From: Straminergon stramineum
Lineage: Eukaryota; Streptophyta; Bryopsida; Hypnales; Calliergonaceae
NCBI GenBank assembly: GCA_963920665.1
Contig: OY987270.1
Span: forward strand, 14,038,019-14,102,018
Direction: 5' to 3'
Length of the DNA: 64,000 bases
The notes under the pieces were generated by a model that searched no databases, was not told where the DNA came from, and was given only the letters and a program-made list of their open reading frames with translations. Positions 22,633 through 36,500 of the stretch are shown in pieces (positions within the stretch are counted from its first letter, which is position 1; each line of letters opens with the position of its first letter). The translations under genes were made by a program, and so were the position numbers.

Positions 22633-25559
22633 ATGGCGTTAGGCGCGGGACGCGAGCTCGAAGCCAAGCGCTGGCTGCGTTGCATGATATGGCAAGCAGC
22701 AGGATCCACCACCTTGTGGCTGGTCTGGCAATCCACATTCTCGGGCACCGCGGGGACATACTTGTGGTTCGTGCCCTCCCTATGGACGTGCTTCTGGTTC
22801 CTCGTCTTCCAAGCCTCGCAACTGCTGTTTTTGATCGGCAAGCTCTTCGTGACGACGTTCCAGGAGAAAGAAGCAGCGTCAGTTCTGGACCTCATCTCCG
22901 GGGTATGGAAAATCACGTGCAACATTGTGGTGGGCACTTCGTGGGAGCCTGAAGCTGCCCGGCACTTGTCTGCGAAGATCAGCACAACAAGGGACCGAAT
23001 TGTTTTCGTCTTCCTGTGCACAATCTCCGGGTTTCTGGCGCTCGTCGCGCTCGTGTCGACGCAACAGAAGCCGCCCAATCTGCTCGACATTGGAATCCGC
23101 GGCGCGGCACTGGGGCTCGTGTATGCCTGTTTGCATCTCTTTCAGAAGAAGGAGGTCCTCGCCTTTCCCCTCATTCAGGTAAGAACCTGATTCTTGGATT
23201 AGGTTTAGGGGTTTGGATTCTTTAGGGTTTGATTTTGCTGAAGCATGTCTGAGCATGCTGAGTGGATATCAGGGTAGCTTAGGAGGCAAAATGTTCAACA
23301 TTGAGTGTCTCCAGAGGGAGGATCAAATATGAGGGCAAAAGTGGTGTGTACTTTGAAACATAATCTTCCTCCAATTTCCCTATTAAAGGAAGATGAGTCT
23401 TCACTATTGGAAACATGATTTTGAGTCTTTAATCACTAAGCGGGAAGATGCTTTTTCAACGTTGAAAACCATTAACTTTCAACGTTGGAATGAGTCCTTG
23501 AAGAATGCGAGTGTGACACCTGGAAAGTTATGTCCAACAAGGAGAGTCTCTAAATAAATGACGATAGTGGCTATTCTGAAATTCAATACTAACGTGTGTC
23601 TTTTCAATCAAACCTGCGCAGCGAAGCTTTGCCTATAGTTTGAAGATTGGAAGCTCCCGAGTGCTGGCGACCAGTGTGAAGCTGGCCGTGGTGGTGGTAC
23701 CTGTCGCTGAGATTTTTGCAGGGTTTATCAGTGCCGAAAGGAATTTCGCTCTTCGAGATATTTTGGCAGATGGATTTTCGTTTTTCATCTGGCAGCAAAT
23801 TGTGTTTGTCTTTGGAGCTATCTGCGCAACTGTATGTTGGGAGCTCTGCCATCACTTTGTGCAGGTATAGATATTCTCACTGCTTCAAATTCTCTTATGT
23901 TCTCAGTGGCCTCGTTATCCAGAATCCTCACCTTTTCAGAGTTGAATTACACAGTGATTAAGCTAGAGGACACGAGTACTTTGTGTCACTTTCAGTATTT
24001 TAACCAATTTGTAGGAGTCTGCTTTCAATGGGAGATCAGTATAGAGATCACTTTGGGGGCTTCTAGAGTCAAGTTCTCTTAAGATCAAATTTAACTGAGT
24101 ATGAATGTCTTTTGCAATTTCAAAGTGGGGTCTTGTAGACCACTATTGAAGGGATAGACAACCCCTTTTTCATTCAAATGATCAAAGTTCATAAATATTT
24201 AGCCCAAATATGCTTATAATACTTGCAAATTGAAGTTCAACCAAGTGTACGAATAGATGAGGAGTTATAAATAACAGGGGTCAGTATAGGAGACGGGATC
24301 AGGTTATTATTTGTCTAACGCTTTTGTCCTCTATGTTAGAACATGTCAAAACCATTCTGAAGATCTGTTGAACATCTTTCTGGCAGGCGATCCAAACCAG
24401 GCGGCACGTGTTTGCACCACCTTTAGGTTCGACATTGGCTGAAACGCAACCCAGCGAGCAGCTCCTCTCCATGTTGGAAGACGTCGATAACCCTTCCCTT
24501 GCTCAGCACCTGGCATATCTGGACTTATGCATAGTCGCTGAAAGCAACGTGGACACGTGGCGGAGGACAGCGTTCTTTGAGGAGACTGGAGAGACCTACA
24601 AACGAATTATTACGTCCTGTCTCGGACCGCTTGACAATCTCACGCTGCGCCTTGCCAAGGGCTTGGAGATTTTTGAGACCAAGTCTGGGGATTTCCTTAA
24701 GCAACAGGTGCAATCCCAGGGGTTGAACAAAAAAACTGAGAGTATTGGCGTCAAAGAGATCTTCAGAGATCTTCAGGTACGATTCTCGGTTGCATTGCCA
24801 TTCTTGGTGCACGTGAGATTTAGGATCACTTTCATTCTATCCTTAATTCGTCTCCTTATTTGCAAACTACAGTTTACTTTGTACAAATTTGTGGTCAATG
24901 GTGTGCATCACATATGAACACAAGGGCCAGGAAAGTGCAGGGTTGATTTCTGAGAGACTTGCATGTGTCGTTCTTAAGCATTATCATGTCTTCCTAAGGT
25001 AGTATGTTGAAGTAGGCCCACTTTCTAACCTGGACATTTTCTAATAGCAGATTGTGCAATGTTTCAGCTGTGTGCTTGGTGCGCGAGAACGGTAGCATCC
25101 CTGACAGCAACGTCCCGGCTGGAAGACAGATACGGAGTTGCTCAGCTAAGTGGCTGCAATAAGGCCACGCTCTCCTCTCTTCTATCCTGCCTTTTGGTAG
25201 TAGAGGTCTATCTTGGAAGGAGGAGCAGTGCAAGAGGGGTAGGCTTCGTGGGTCCAAACAGCATCAAGTGGACCGTCCCTTCGCAAGGAAATGTGGCAGA
25301 CGTGACCAGACGCAAGGGCTCGCCATTTGGAAAAGGCTCTGTGATGCATAAGAAGGCTTATGCCTTAGCTGACATCCTCCGAACTTCAGTTTACCAAATC
25401 ATAGCTGTCTTTGGGGAAGAGATGGTGGGTGGATCTGGGAGTGGGAAGGGGGTTGCTGTTGCAGAGCGGGACTGGTTGAGCGAGAAACCTCCTCTCTACG
25501 GCACACATGAAATGCATGTCCAAAAACTGAGCCTCTTTCTGGAGTACCGGGTTAGTTAA
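22633..25559 (+). CDS. NDC1: Nucleoporin NDC1 (membrane ring of the nuclear pore)
   Basis: NDC1 is a multi-span protein of the nuclear envelope that anchors nuclear pore complexes. Four exons, all phase 0: 22633-23178, 23622-23864, 24387-24776, 25068-25559, giving 556 aa. The N-terminal half has about six hydrophobic spans (around residues 25-45, 48-72, 118-140, 150-168 and two in exon 2: VKLAVVVVPVAEIFAGF and IWQQIVFVFGAICATVC). Exon 3 carries the family-typical block HLAYLDLCIVAESNVDTWRR followed by AFFEETGETYKRI. The C-terminal half is soluble and helical. The start is the first ATG after a telo-box, in good context. It is divergent from RAD51D. The ORF continues intact to TAA at 25557-25559. 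Confidence 0.92.
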
Positions 25560-28500
25560 ACACAGCGTATATCGCACCTGAAATCATAGGATCTGGGATT
25601 GTTTTCTTACTATCGATGAAGATGATTCCTTGTTTGGCCGGTACAATATTCTTGAGGTTTTTTTCTTCTGGTTCTATCCAACTCTTTCCTGGTAATTCTT
25701 GCCCTTCTTTTATCTCCAGTGGGAAGGAAAGGCCAAAATGTCAGTAGTTTGTATGCATTACAATTTTGATTGATATCTTAATCTTATCAAAAACCTGTAA
25801 TTCATTATCTCTACTTGTAAGATCCTTGGTCTCAATTGATGTGGAGCAGAAGCCATAATTGTTATGAAGTTTGGGTTCCCGGTGTGAGTGGATGCCTCGG
25901 GTGCATCTTTGCAGATTTGGATACTATGCAGGATCAATATATGCCCTGAACACCTGTAGTTTACATTGTTGTTGGTACATGCTTCTTAGTCCTTGTTTAT
26001 TCAGTATTCTGCTCCAATACGGGTCTGTTATTCTTTCATTCTGGAAGTGCAATAATGCAAGCGATCGAGCACAAGTAAGAGTTTTATGGTTTACTGATTC
26101 CTACAAAAAGTAGTGGTTGGGTCTTGTTGAACATTTACAACTGCAGTATTTCTTCTTGTGGATTTCTATTACTCTGTTAGAAGTGTATCCATATAGGATT
26201 CCTTAGCTGTAGCCTTACTGACATTCTTCACTGAAACGTGTTTTCATTAACATTGAAAGGAGACTCGAAAGAACACCTTGTTCCTATGAAGCAATTTTAG
26301 CATTAGAGACATGTTCTTCTATGCTCGACCTCAAGGTGGGCACAAATCTTCCCTTTGCTCTCGCAACACATTTCGCAAAAGAAGCTAGAGTCTTTAACCT
26401 TGCTGCAGCATGAAACATTATTACTACATGTTGATAAATTTATTTAAACAATATATTAAAGAGTGGAATTAAAAACTTCAGTACGAAAGCTCAATTAAGG
26501 GCTTAAGTAAGATGTCCAAAAAATATAATATTTCTGAACAAGGAGAATTGAGCTCAGTGACGATCCATGCACCCACCGTCTGAGAAATGCCCAAAACATC
26601 CGTGAAAAGATTCCATTAACAGCAGGAGCCATTCTCCAATAAGAAATGAGCCTACTTCCATTGAACAGGACACACTATGAAAATTCTATTTTTTCATGAA
26701 ATAAAGTGTGGTGTTGGTAGATCACCAAAGAATTCTGAGCAACTATTCCACGAGCTTTTATGAAGCATCAAACTCCAGAATTGTGAAGAATTTTACCAAT
26801 AGACCAAAGATGTAGAGTAAAAGTTTTTTGTCCCGCAAAGTTAATTGCATGGGTGAAGAATTTGCCCGAGATAATGTATAGCAAATAGGCATTGCTTGCA
26901 CGCCACCATAACATTGTCAACCAATCTAGACCACTCTCCCTTGGAAGTTAGGATAATCCCTCCTTGAATCTATGGGAGTAAATTTAGTTTAATCTACAAA
27001 TAGTCATTGGCTAACTAAGATGTTGCAAAGCTGGGGCTCCCACTTTGTAAAAGCTAGGGCCCCCACAACATTGGTTTATGAAGTTATCATTGTAACAAAA
27101 TGACAAAAGTTGTTCACCTTATTAGAGGCAATGATGAAGCAAGAAAATAAACACATGGATAGGTTTTGGTTAAATTTTCATACTTTAGTTTTTAGTTTTG
27201 TGATGGCCTAAGCACCAATGCTTTGGAATGGACTACAAAAAGGGATGTGGACCTTGTTTGAGTCCTCAATCTTGGCAACAAGTTAGACTTGTCAATCTTA
27301 CATTTGAAGGATTATTATCAATTGAAATTTGTGAGCTCTAATTTAGGATTAGATTAAAATCACATCTAAATTAAGACTTAAATTATGTTCTACATTAAGG
27401 ATTAACTTCATATTTTTGAAAACATCTTCACAATTTGGTTGCAATATTCTCTTGTCATATTGCAAAATAGGTGATGTTTTAAGATGGAAAGCAAATATTT
27501 ACTACAATACGATAGTATGAAAATTAATCTCATCTTTTGAATTTTTCATTCTAAATTCCTTGTAGAATATATTGCTACTTTTCCATGGGTTTCGGTTTGA
27601 GTAAAAAAACAAGTCTATGTCAAAAGAAGCAAATATGTGAAGCTCTCATTTTTGTTGAAGTGTGTGCAAGCATCATTGCATAATGTTAGCTTAAAGTATA
27701 CAATTCATTCTTCTGGTACATTTCTTGAAAATGTTTTGCAAGAAACATCTCACCTAGGTTGAAGAGAATGTTGTAGATTGGTCCAATTTTAATTACTTTT
27801 AAAACATTTTTCTCGTTCTTTTTTTTGGTTTTACACAATACCAAATGGGATGAAGGTCATTTGGATTAGACATGTAGTGCATTAGAAAAGGAAACCTATT
27901 GGTTCTACTTGGTATGAAAATGTGGCTTTGGTATCATAAACTCAAGATGTTATTTTATTAACTAAAGACAAAAGCAATTATAACTATTGCCACAAGTTAT
28001 TTTCCAATTTTTCAAATAACAAAATTAGCACTTCACCCTTGATTTGAACAATTTGACATTGTTTCTTCAAAGAGCAATACCTTTTCACCAAATGTGTATC
28101 ATCTTTTTATCAAATTCATAACAAAATTCATTGCTTGAATATGAAATTTGGAATGAAGATGCATATGCAACAATGAATGCAGAATGTCTGCCTCCAAGGA
28201 GGAGTAACAAAGGATATTTTTGGCTCGATGAAGCATGAATGATGATCACAAGCAAGGACAAATCTCACAAGTGATGGCTATTTCTCCTAAGTATATAATC
28301 TTTTTCTTTCTTTCTTACATATAAATTCTTTAGTAGCTCAAATTAAAGAGTTGTAATTGTAGCAAGTATTTGGAAAGGTAATTTAATATGTGATAATGTT
28401 TTTTGTATTGTGAACAAGCATTCCTATTTTTGAATGCCTTTGGAGTTGATTTCCATTCTTTCCAAGACATTTATAGTTCTTGTTAGTATTTAAAGTTTCT

Positions 28501-28750
28501 TGTTTATTGCATCCATCATTTGGCTGAAGAATATATTGTCCACTAGGAAAAAATTTGCTACAAAATTTGCTACATCAAAATATTGTTATTGAAACTATAG
28601 ATTCAAATTAGGTTTTGAATGTTGGAGTAACTATTTTCATACAAGAGATTTTGCTCTTTCAGTGAAAAAATATGAACTATTCATAGATTTCATTTTTTTT
28701 GAATCTATATGATTTTATACATATCTTGTTTACAAAGTAATTTCATGCAG
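25560..28750. other. Intergenic and 5' flank of the K+ transporter
   Basis: No conserved frame is seen. The first exon(s) of the HAK/KUP gene must lie here or in the 28.1-28.3 kb part, because the first exon I can define (28751) starts at an acceptor site in phase 2. A short ATG frame at about 28175 (MNAECLPPRRSN) is one possible 5' exon but cannot be joined with confidence. Confidence 0.4.
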
Positions 28751-30467
28751 AATTGTTGAAATTGGGAGTGTGGAATCCCTAAACCCTTCATTAATCACCA
28801 TTGCACCAAGTACAGACACTGATTTGCATGAGACTCAAAGAAATAGAGAAACTATATACAATGACAATGATATGCAGCATCGTTCCATTGATGAACAATT
28901 TTTCAAAGGTCCTCTCTCCGTGCCCATTAAGGTGATGACTTCTTAGTTGCCCAAGTGCTAATAATTCTTGATTTCTAACGATTTAATATGATGGCTAAGA
29001 AAACAATATCTTGCAATATAATTTTATTTTTTTATTTTTTTAATCTATTGTAAGTTGGTTGTAAATACTAGGACTTTCAAATATATGTCATATAATTAGG
29101 TCACAAAGTCAAATGTTGTACTTTATATTCCATGATTTTTTTAGTTGTGTACATTTCCATCTCTTTTAACTCTAAGAAGGTAGATATTTTGTGGTTTTGA
29201 AATGACTAATTTGATGGAACATATTATGAAAATTATAATGAAGAGTTAAATTCTATATCAAAAGAACCAATGAAAAACATTTGTGAATTGACCAAAATAT
29301 TATGTACAATTGAATAAAATAATGTCTCCATGTAACCCACTTAAAATTTCTAAAAATAACATGACTATGATACCGGAGTCTTGTTTGAGATGAGGGAATA
29401 ACTTGATGTTTAATAGTTCATCTCTCCTTTATCCCTTGGTGTTTGATCGAAACCCTTTTTTTCACTTGTTCAATTTGATCTACTAGTAAATATGGTTCAA
29501 ACCAACATATGATTGATTTTGTTTTCCTAATATCAAGACCTTGTAACAAAGTGGAATTAAGAGCTAGAGAAAGTCAAATTCTAATCTTAAATGATGTGAT
29601 CAATTAGTATGAGGTTTGTTCTAAGTTTCATATTGTAATATATTTGTCAACAATCTGATGATGTATTCATGGGTTTTATTTGTTCTCAGAGGCATTCAAA
29701 ATGGCAAACGTTGATTTTTGCATTCCAAACATTAGGAATTGTTTATGGGGATCTTTCAACATCTGTCTTGTATGTTTATCCTTCTATCACATGTGCTCAA
29801 ACACCAAATGAAGATGACTACTTGGGAATTTTAAGCATCATTTTTTGGACTTTGACCTTAATTGGTGTTTTTAAGTACACTTTTATTGTTCTCTATTGTG
29901 ATGACCATGGAGAAGGTGATATTTCTTACACTTGAATTCTTTTTGCAACTGATTTATTAACCTATAAACAACATTCACTTGCCTACTATAGAGGTCAGTT
30001 CAAAGGGGAATAAAAAATCTCCTTGAAGTAGGAAATAGGTCTTGTTGCTTATCCAAAATTTGTGTAATTGGGGCATGCAAAAGTAAATAGTGAATAGTGC
30101 TTTGACTTTGCAACCTAAATGCAGTGCTTGATAATCCATATTCACTATTGCCATGGGTCCAATAGGTTGAAACATTCTAAAAAAAATACCAAAAAAACTT
30201 TTTGTCAATGATTCTCTCAAAATCAAGCCTAAGGGACTTAGATTGTCGTTTAAGGGTTAAAACACCTACAAATGCCATTCATAACATTCACTAGAATGTA
30301 TTCTCATTGCCTTGGCTTTATAGTAGATGGTGTAGAATATTCAACATCCAATAGTACTTCATGTGTAGACAGGTGGAGGCTCAATGTGATGAGCAAGGTG
30401 CACGAAGGAAAGGCAATGAGCATGAAGGGTGTTGCTCAATGTTATGTTATGCTCGTCACTACCAAAT

Positions 30468-30552
<85 letters not shown>

Positions 30553-33500
30553 ATATTTCATTTCATTTTTTCATTTAAAGTGATAACAATTACATATGTT
30601 GCTTAATGTGTGCAGGTGGGACTTTTGCAATGTATTCCTTACTTTGTCAACATACAAACGTTGGAGGACAGGCCAAGAAACTTAGTCAATTTCCTGCAAG
30701 TACCGATAGCCTCCTCTCGCATTTCCACAATTCAGAAGCTAAAAAACCGAGCAAAGTTCGCGAGTGGCTTGAAAACCATAAGCACAGACAACAAGTGCTT
30801 CTGTTTGTTGTCATGTTGGGCACGTGCATGCTGATTGGGGATGGAGTGTTGACACCAGCAATTTCAGGTGAGAAGCTTCAAAAATTTTATGTCAATTTTT
30901 GGCTTCAAAAATTATGTTTTAAGAGTCAACAAGATATAAGTTAATCAGTATCTTTGTTTCTCATCCTTGGTATGCTCTCAATTTTTTTGGCAACCAGGCT
31001 ATGTGAAGACATGAAGTTTTGCCATTGTTGGGTCTTTGGATGCAGTATTATCTGCCATTGGAGGAATTCAAACTGAAGTACCAAGCATAACTGAAAGTAA
31101 GCACTTGTGAATACATAATCTCTGAAACTTTCTTGCCCATCTTAACCCTAAAAGGACACCACAGACAGTAAGTGTTCGATGGATGACAGAGAATCCATCT
31201 ATGTAAAAGAGAAGTGCAAATGTTCATCCTTGGAATTTTCTATGAGAAGGAGAGGTCTTGCATAGTAGTTTGACCTCCAATGAGTATTCTTTGATTTTTT
31301 TTTTAAGCAAATGATTCAGACATGGTACCAAAAAGGATGAATTCCATGGTGATCAACTCTTCCTTCTAGGATTAACCACCTTCAATGCCTCTCAGATTTT
31401 GATTGGTGTCCTCTAGCTATAGCAAAATAATTTGGTGGAATTTGAGGGTGTGTTTTAAATTTCATTGGTATTTTTTTCTTTGATAGGAAACATGTATTAT
31501 ATATAATGCTCATTTATATGCTGTAGGATTTTCAAATTATAACTCTTATTTGGGATGTTACTAGTTTCACACAAACTTTCTTGATTTTCTTGCAACCAGA
31601 TGTGGTTGTATGGGTGTCTGCTTTCATATTGGTTGTGGTGTTCTTTGCGCAAAGCTATGGAACGGATAAGGTGGCTTTTCTTTTTTCGCCTATCACAGTG
31701 GTATGGTTATTGACAAACACCACGGTAGGGATATACAACATTGTAAAATTCTACCCAACAATTTTCAAGGCATTTTCTCCCCATTATATCTTTAAGCTCT
31801 TTCAAAAACATAAAGAACAAGGTTGGCGAATGCTTGGCGGTATAGTACTTTGTATTACAGGTAAGTTTTTATGCTATATAATTCATTTTCACCAACTCAT
31901 TATAAACCATATCCAATAATCATTTAGTGTATTGAGTATGAATAGTTTTATGAGCATATGATTACTTGATACACACATGAAATGTTCTAAATTTGAACAA
32001 CATTCTAAAGTATCTTTTTTTAAATGATTGTAAAGATTACTTATTACAATTAGTACTAACCTTTCAACAATTGTCAACTTTGAGAATCTAAATTCACGTC
32101 AAATCAAGTAGATTTGTATAAAGTATGCATATCCCTCGCTTGTTGAAATGGTTTGAGTTTTTCAATTGAAAGCTTGCATTTGTAGTTATCAATAGTCAGT
32201 GATTCATTTATATAGAAATATAAACTAAGAATTGTTGATGTTGTATGATGTAAACATAACTTATCCTTGCTATTTTGTTTTCTTAAATTTTGAATGAAAA
32301 ATTGTTAGAATGCTTTTTGGCTTTAATTTCTTATTTAATTCAAATGGTGATTGCTCCTAAGTAACACAAGACCGGTGATGGTGTGTTTAACAAGCAGGTT
32401 GTGAATCCATGTTTGCAGACTTGGGCCATTTTAACAGGCTTTCAATTCAAGTAAGCAAAGCTTGATATGATTTTACTATGGGGCAATACCTCATATCTCA
32501 AGCTCATAATGCCATTCATTTTATTTAGTTCTACTTTATATATTAAGTTATTCTGAGCAATTTTAATACAGCCAAAACTTTTCAACATGTTTGGTATAGA
32601 AGCTATCAATAGGTAGAGAAGGAAGTTTTGGGTAAAATAAAATCTAAATCCTTAATCCCTAAATGTCCAAGGTTTTTCTTGAGTTTCTTGGAGCATTTTC
32701 ATAACAAAATAAATCCCCAATGCTTTAATAAGTTTTAACAAAAGAAATTGTAACCAAAAGATTTTATAGATTATATGGAAAAATTAAAGTCACCATATTA
32801 CACATGGATTGAAAGAGTATAACATTTTATCACAAAAAAATTTGAAAGTTATTCACAGTCTATCAATCCTTTGTTTACATGTCAAACCTAAAATCATGCA
32901 ATAGACATGTAGTTAAGAAGAAATAACAATTAAAGCTGTAACCAATTTATCCCATTTCAAAATTTTCTCTAGGCATTTTGTGAAGAAATTTGTAATGTTT
33001 TTTTTTCTCAAACTCATTGTCTTTTAGACTCATCTCCATAAGCTCCTTAAGTTTGAAAATCAAGTTTTGAAATGAATTCCTTTGTACAGAAATTTGGATA
33101 GAAAAATCCTCATTAATTTCCTTCCAATAATAATTTTTGATATTTAACTTGAATGATTATGCACATTAAAATGACTAAAACTAGAAAATATATAGGTAGG
33201 ATTCTATTTTGCTAAAGTTTTTTCAACACTAAAATGTAGGGGTTAAAGTAACTTGGTTTGGAATATCAACAATAAACAAAACAAGTTTCTAATTTTGGTT
33301 TTGTACCTTTAAGCACAAATCCAAAAAATGCTAATGCTCTCTTTGGTGATGGAATTTGCGGTAGATGGCTTTTTCGTTGGCAGTTTATCCAGCTTCAATC
33401 CTCACTTACGCTGGACAAACCGCATACCTCATAAATCATCCCAATGATTATTTACAAGGGGTTTTTCGATCAATACCAACACTTGTCTTTTGGCCTATAT

Positions 33501-36500
33501 TTGTCATTGCCACATTAGCAGCAATAGTAGCAAGCCAAGGGTTGATTACAGCCACATTCTCGGTCATTAAGGGGTCCGTGGCTCTCGATTATTTCCCGCC
33601 GGTGAAGATTGTGCATACATCGGAGGATACCGAAGGCCGTGTCTATTCACCCGAGGTCAATTATGGATTGATGGTATTATGCCTTGCTGTTGTTTTTGGA
33701 TTCCGAAGTTCAACGGAGATTGGTAATGCCTATGGTATGTGATCTTCGCTCGTATACAAGGTTTAGCTAGGACACTTATCCAAACCTTGATTTAACCCCT
33801 TAAGGACTAAACAAGGGTAGTTCAAATTTCTAGAATTGTGAAGATGTATTATAAAATAAAACTTAGAATAATGACTTTCAAAAAATAGTTGTAAAATATG
33901 ATCCATAAATCATATCTATATGGTTAGATCAACTAGTACCCTAAACCAATATTTTTCAATAAACTTTGAAGTCAAATATTAAAAGAAAATCTGAAATTTG
34001 TTGAAGATTGACTATTTATGATTTTCACAATTTTCTCTATCCTTGTAGTTCAAAATATTGAGTTTTGGTTATAGTGATTTTTGATGATTTCAAATTTTTT
34101 TTATTCCAGTCATTTTTGGAAGGTCATTTTGTGAACTAAAAAAGTTACTTTTTGAATCCACACCTACCACTATCTTTTGAATTATAGAATATTTGCAAAG
34201 CAAAGTCTTTAGAACCTATACCATAAAAATGTTAGAAAACTAACAAATAAATCTTATGAATAATTTTTGGATGAAAAAATACATTTTAGTATGCTTTGGC
34301 TGTGTTTGTGTTCATCTGTTGTTTGAAATTTGAACTCTTAGTTCACAAGGAGTTAAAAACAATTAATTTTGATGGGTTGGTTTCTAAAAACTATAGTTCA
34401 AATGGAATCAAATTTTATATCACCAAATTCAAAAAAAGAACCTGTTTGTTTTAGTAAAAATATTTGGGCATTGAGTCCAAATAAAGGGCTCTACATGACT
34501 ATTGGAAATCACTGAAATATTATGACAAAGATCCATTTTAGAGTTCTCCATTCTTTAGCAATTGATGACATCAATGCATTTGATTTATTGTTTTGGGGGG
34601 ATTCATGTTCTTGTTTGCAATGCATTTTTTACTTCTAATAAACTAAATGCATGCCTTTTTAGACAAAAATATTGTTCAAATGAATTCTATAGACACATTT
34701 TATGAACAAACATGATAGATGCAATGATATTAAATTCATCTTGGTTGTCTTTTGAACTTTGATGTTTAAATAATATCAAATATAAGATTCAATGAGCTAG
34801 ATACATCTTGTACAACTCTTTTTGAAGTAATTGATCAATGTTGTTATACTATTTGCAGGAGTTGCAGTGGTTTGTGTCATGATCATTACAACATTTTTGA
34901 TGACCATCATCATGCTTGTCATTTGGGATACAAATTGGGTCTATGTACTCATATATTTTGTTGTGTTTGCCTTAGTTGAAGGAACTTACTTCTCTGTAGT
35001 TATTACAAAAATTCCTCAAGGGGGGTGGCTTCCATTTCTTCTATCTATTTTCTTTACTTTAATCATGGCCACATGGAATTATGGGCGACAAAAGAAGTTT
35101 GACTATGAATCCAAACACAAGCTTAGTAAGAAAGCCTTTGGTCAACTCTTATCCAATATCGAAGGGCAACGTGTGCCTGGAGTTTGTTTCTTTTATACGA
35201 GCTTATTTCATGGCATTCCCCCCATTGTCAACCACTATATTCAAAATGTTCGGACTTTGCATCAGGTGTATATCATGTGTAAATCAACTATCTTTGAAAT
35301 CTTATTGGGGATGTTATTCTGTGGTTTGTTGTGTTCATTACTCATTTGCATCAACTGTCTATTTCAATAGTAGAACCCCACTCCTTCAAAGTTTCTCTTG
35401 AAAAAAATTGAATTACATTTGGCAAGATTACATTAAAAACAGAACATAAATGACACTATAATTGGTAGAATTTAATGAAGCTAGGTATTGTAGATCACTA
35501 TTAGAAGAAGAATTTCCTAATAATACTAGAATAGGGATAAGGTAAACAACAACTCTTGAGATCTAAGCTAATTTTAAAAAATGATCATTTGCTCTTGCTC
35601 ATTGTCTAAGTCCATTTGGATAGGTTCTCATTTTTACAACAATTCGGAATATTCCAATCAAGACGGTACTTCCTGCCGAGCGATTTCTTGTCAGAAGAAT
35701 TGGATTTACAGGAGTTTATCGTTGCGTTGCTCGTTACGGTTATCGAGATCTACTAAGTACAGAAACAACATACTTTTTGGAACAGGTTCTCAAATCCAAT
35801 CCCACTTAATGGTGTTGATTAGAAGTAGTATTCCAATCCAAAAAAAATCAATTCCATTACTATGTAGTGATATGACTAAGTTGAATTTTATCATTTTAAA
35901 ATATATTTGAGTTTCACTCTAATAATTTAATTACTTGAAACTATATAATATCTATCAACGTTAAAAAGATGCATTAGTTTTATAAAACATTGTCATCGTT
36001 ATAAATTTATGGCAAAGAGAGAACCAAATTGATAAATATAACAAAAATAATCCAATTTACTTAAAATTTCTTCACAAGGTACAAACAAGATTAAAAGTAA
36101 CAATGAAGAATTGTATGAAAATTTCTCAAATAATTGTTTTATTTTTTACACCCAAAAATCCAAAATACCTTTTGGAGATGACCTTTCAATCAAGATTATT
36201 ATTCTTGAGCTAAATATGAATTGTAAGATGTATAATATGAATTGTAAGATATTGTACCAATACTGAGGTTGAATGAAAATTAGCAATTTATAATTTAACT
36301 TTAAAAATAATTAAAAAAAAAAGATAATACAAAAAAAAATACACAATATTGTGTAATTAAGCATCTAACATTAGAGTTTGCAATCACAATGATTTTCTGA
36401 ATTTTTTTACTCAAATTTTGGAAATAGAGTAGTAAAAAGGCTTATCATATTTCATTTTTATAGAATAAATCAAATACCAAAAATGTACATTTTGAAAGTT

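Noticed and set aside
30272..30606. Open frames ending in poly Ile-Tyr
   Set aside because: They are translations of the CA/TA microsatellite inside a transporter intron.
31007..31021. In-frame stop just before the transporter exon at 31046, suggesting a pseudogene
   Set aside because: The stop is intronic; the acceptor at 31045 gives the family sequence AISVLSAIGG with correct phase.
33793..33830. A further TTAACCCC-type end in the transporter intron
   Set aside because: No matching second end could be found, so it is not counted as an element.
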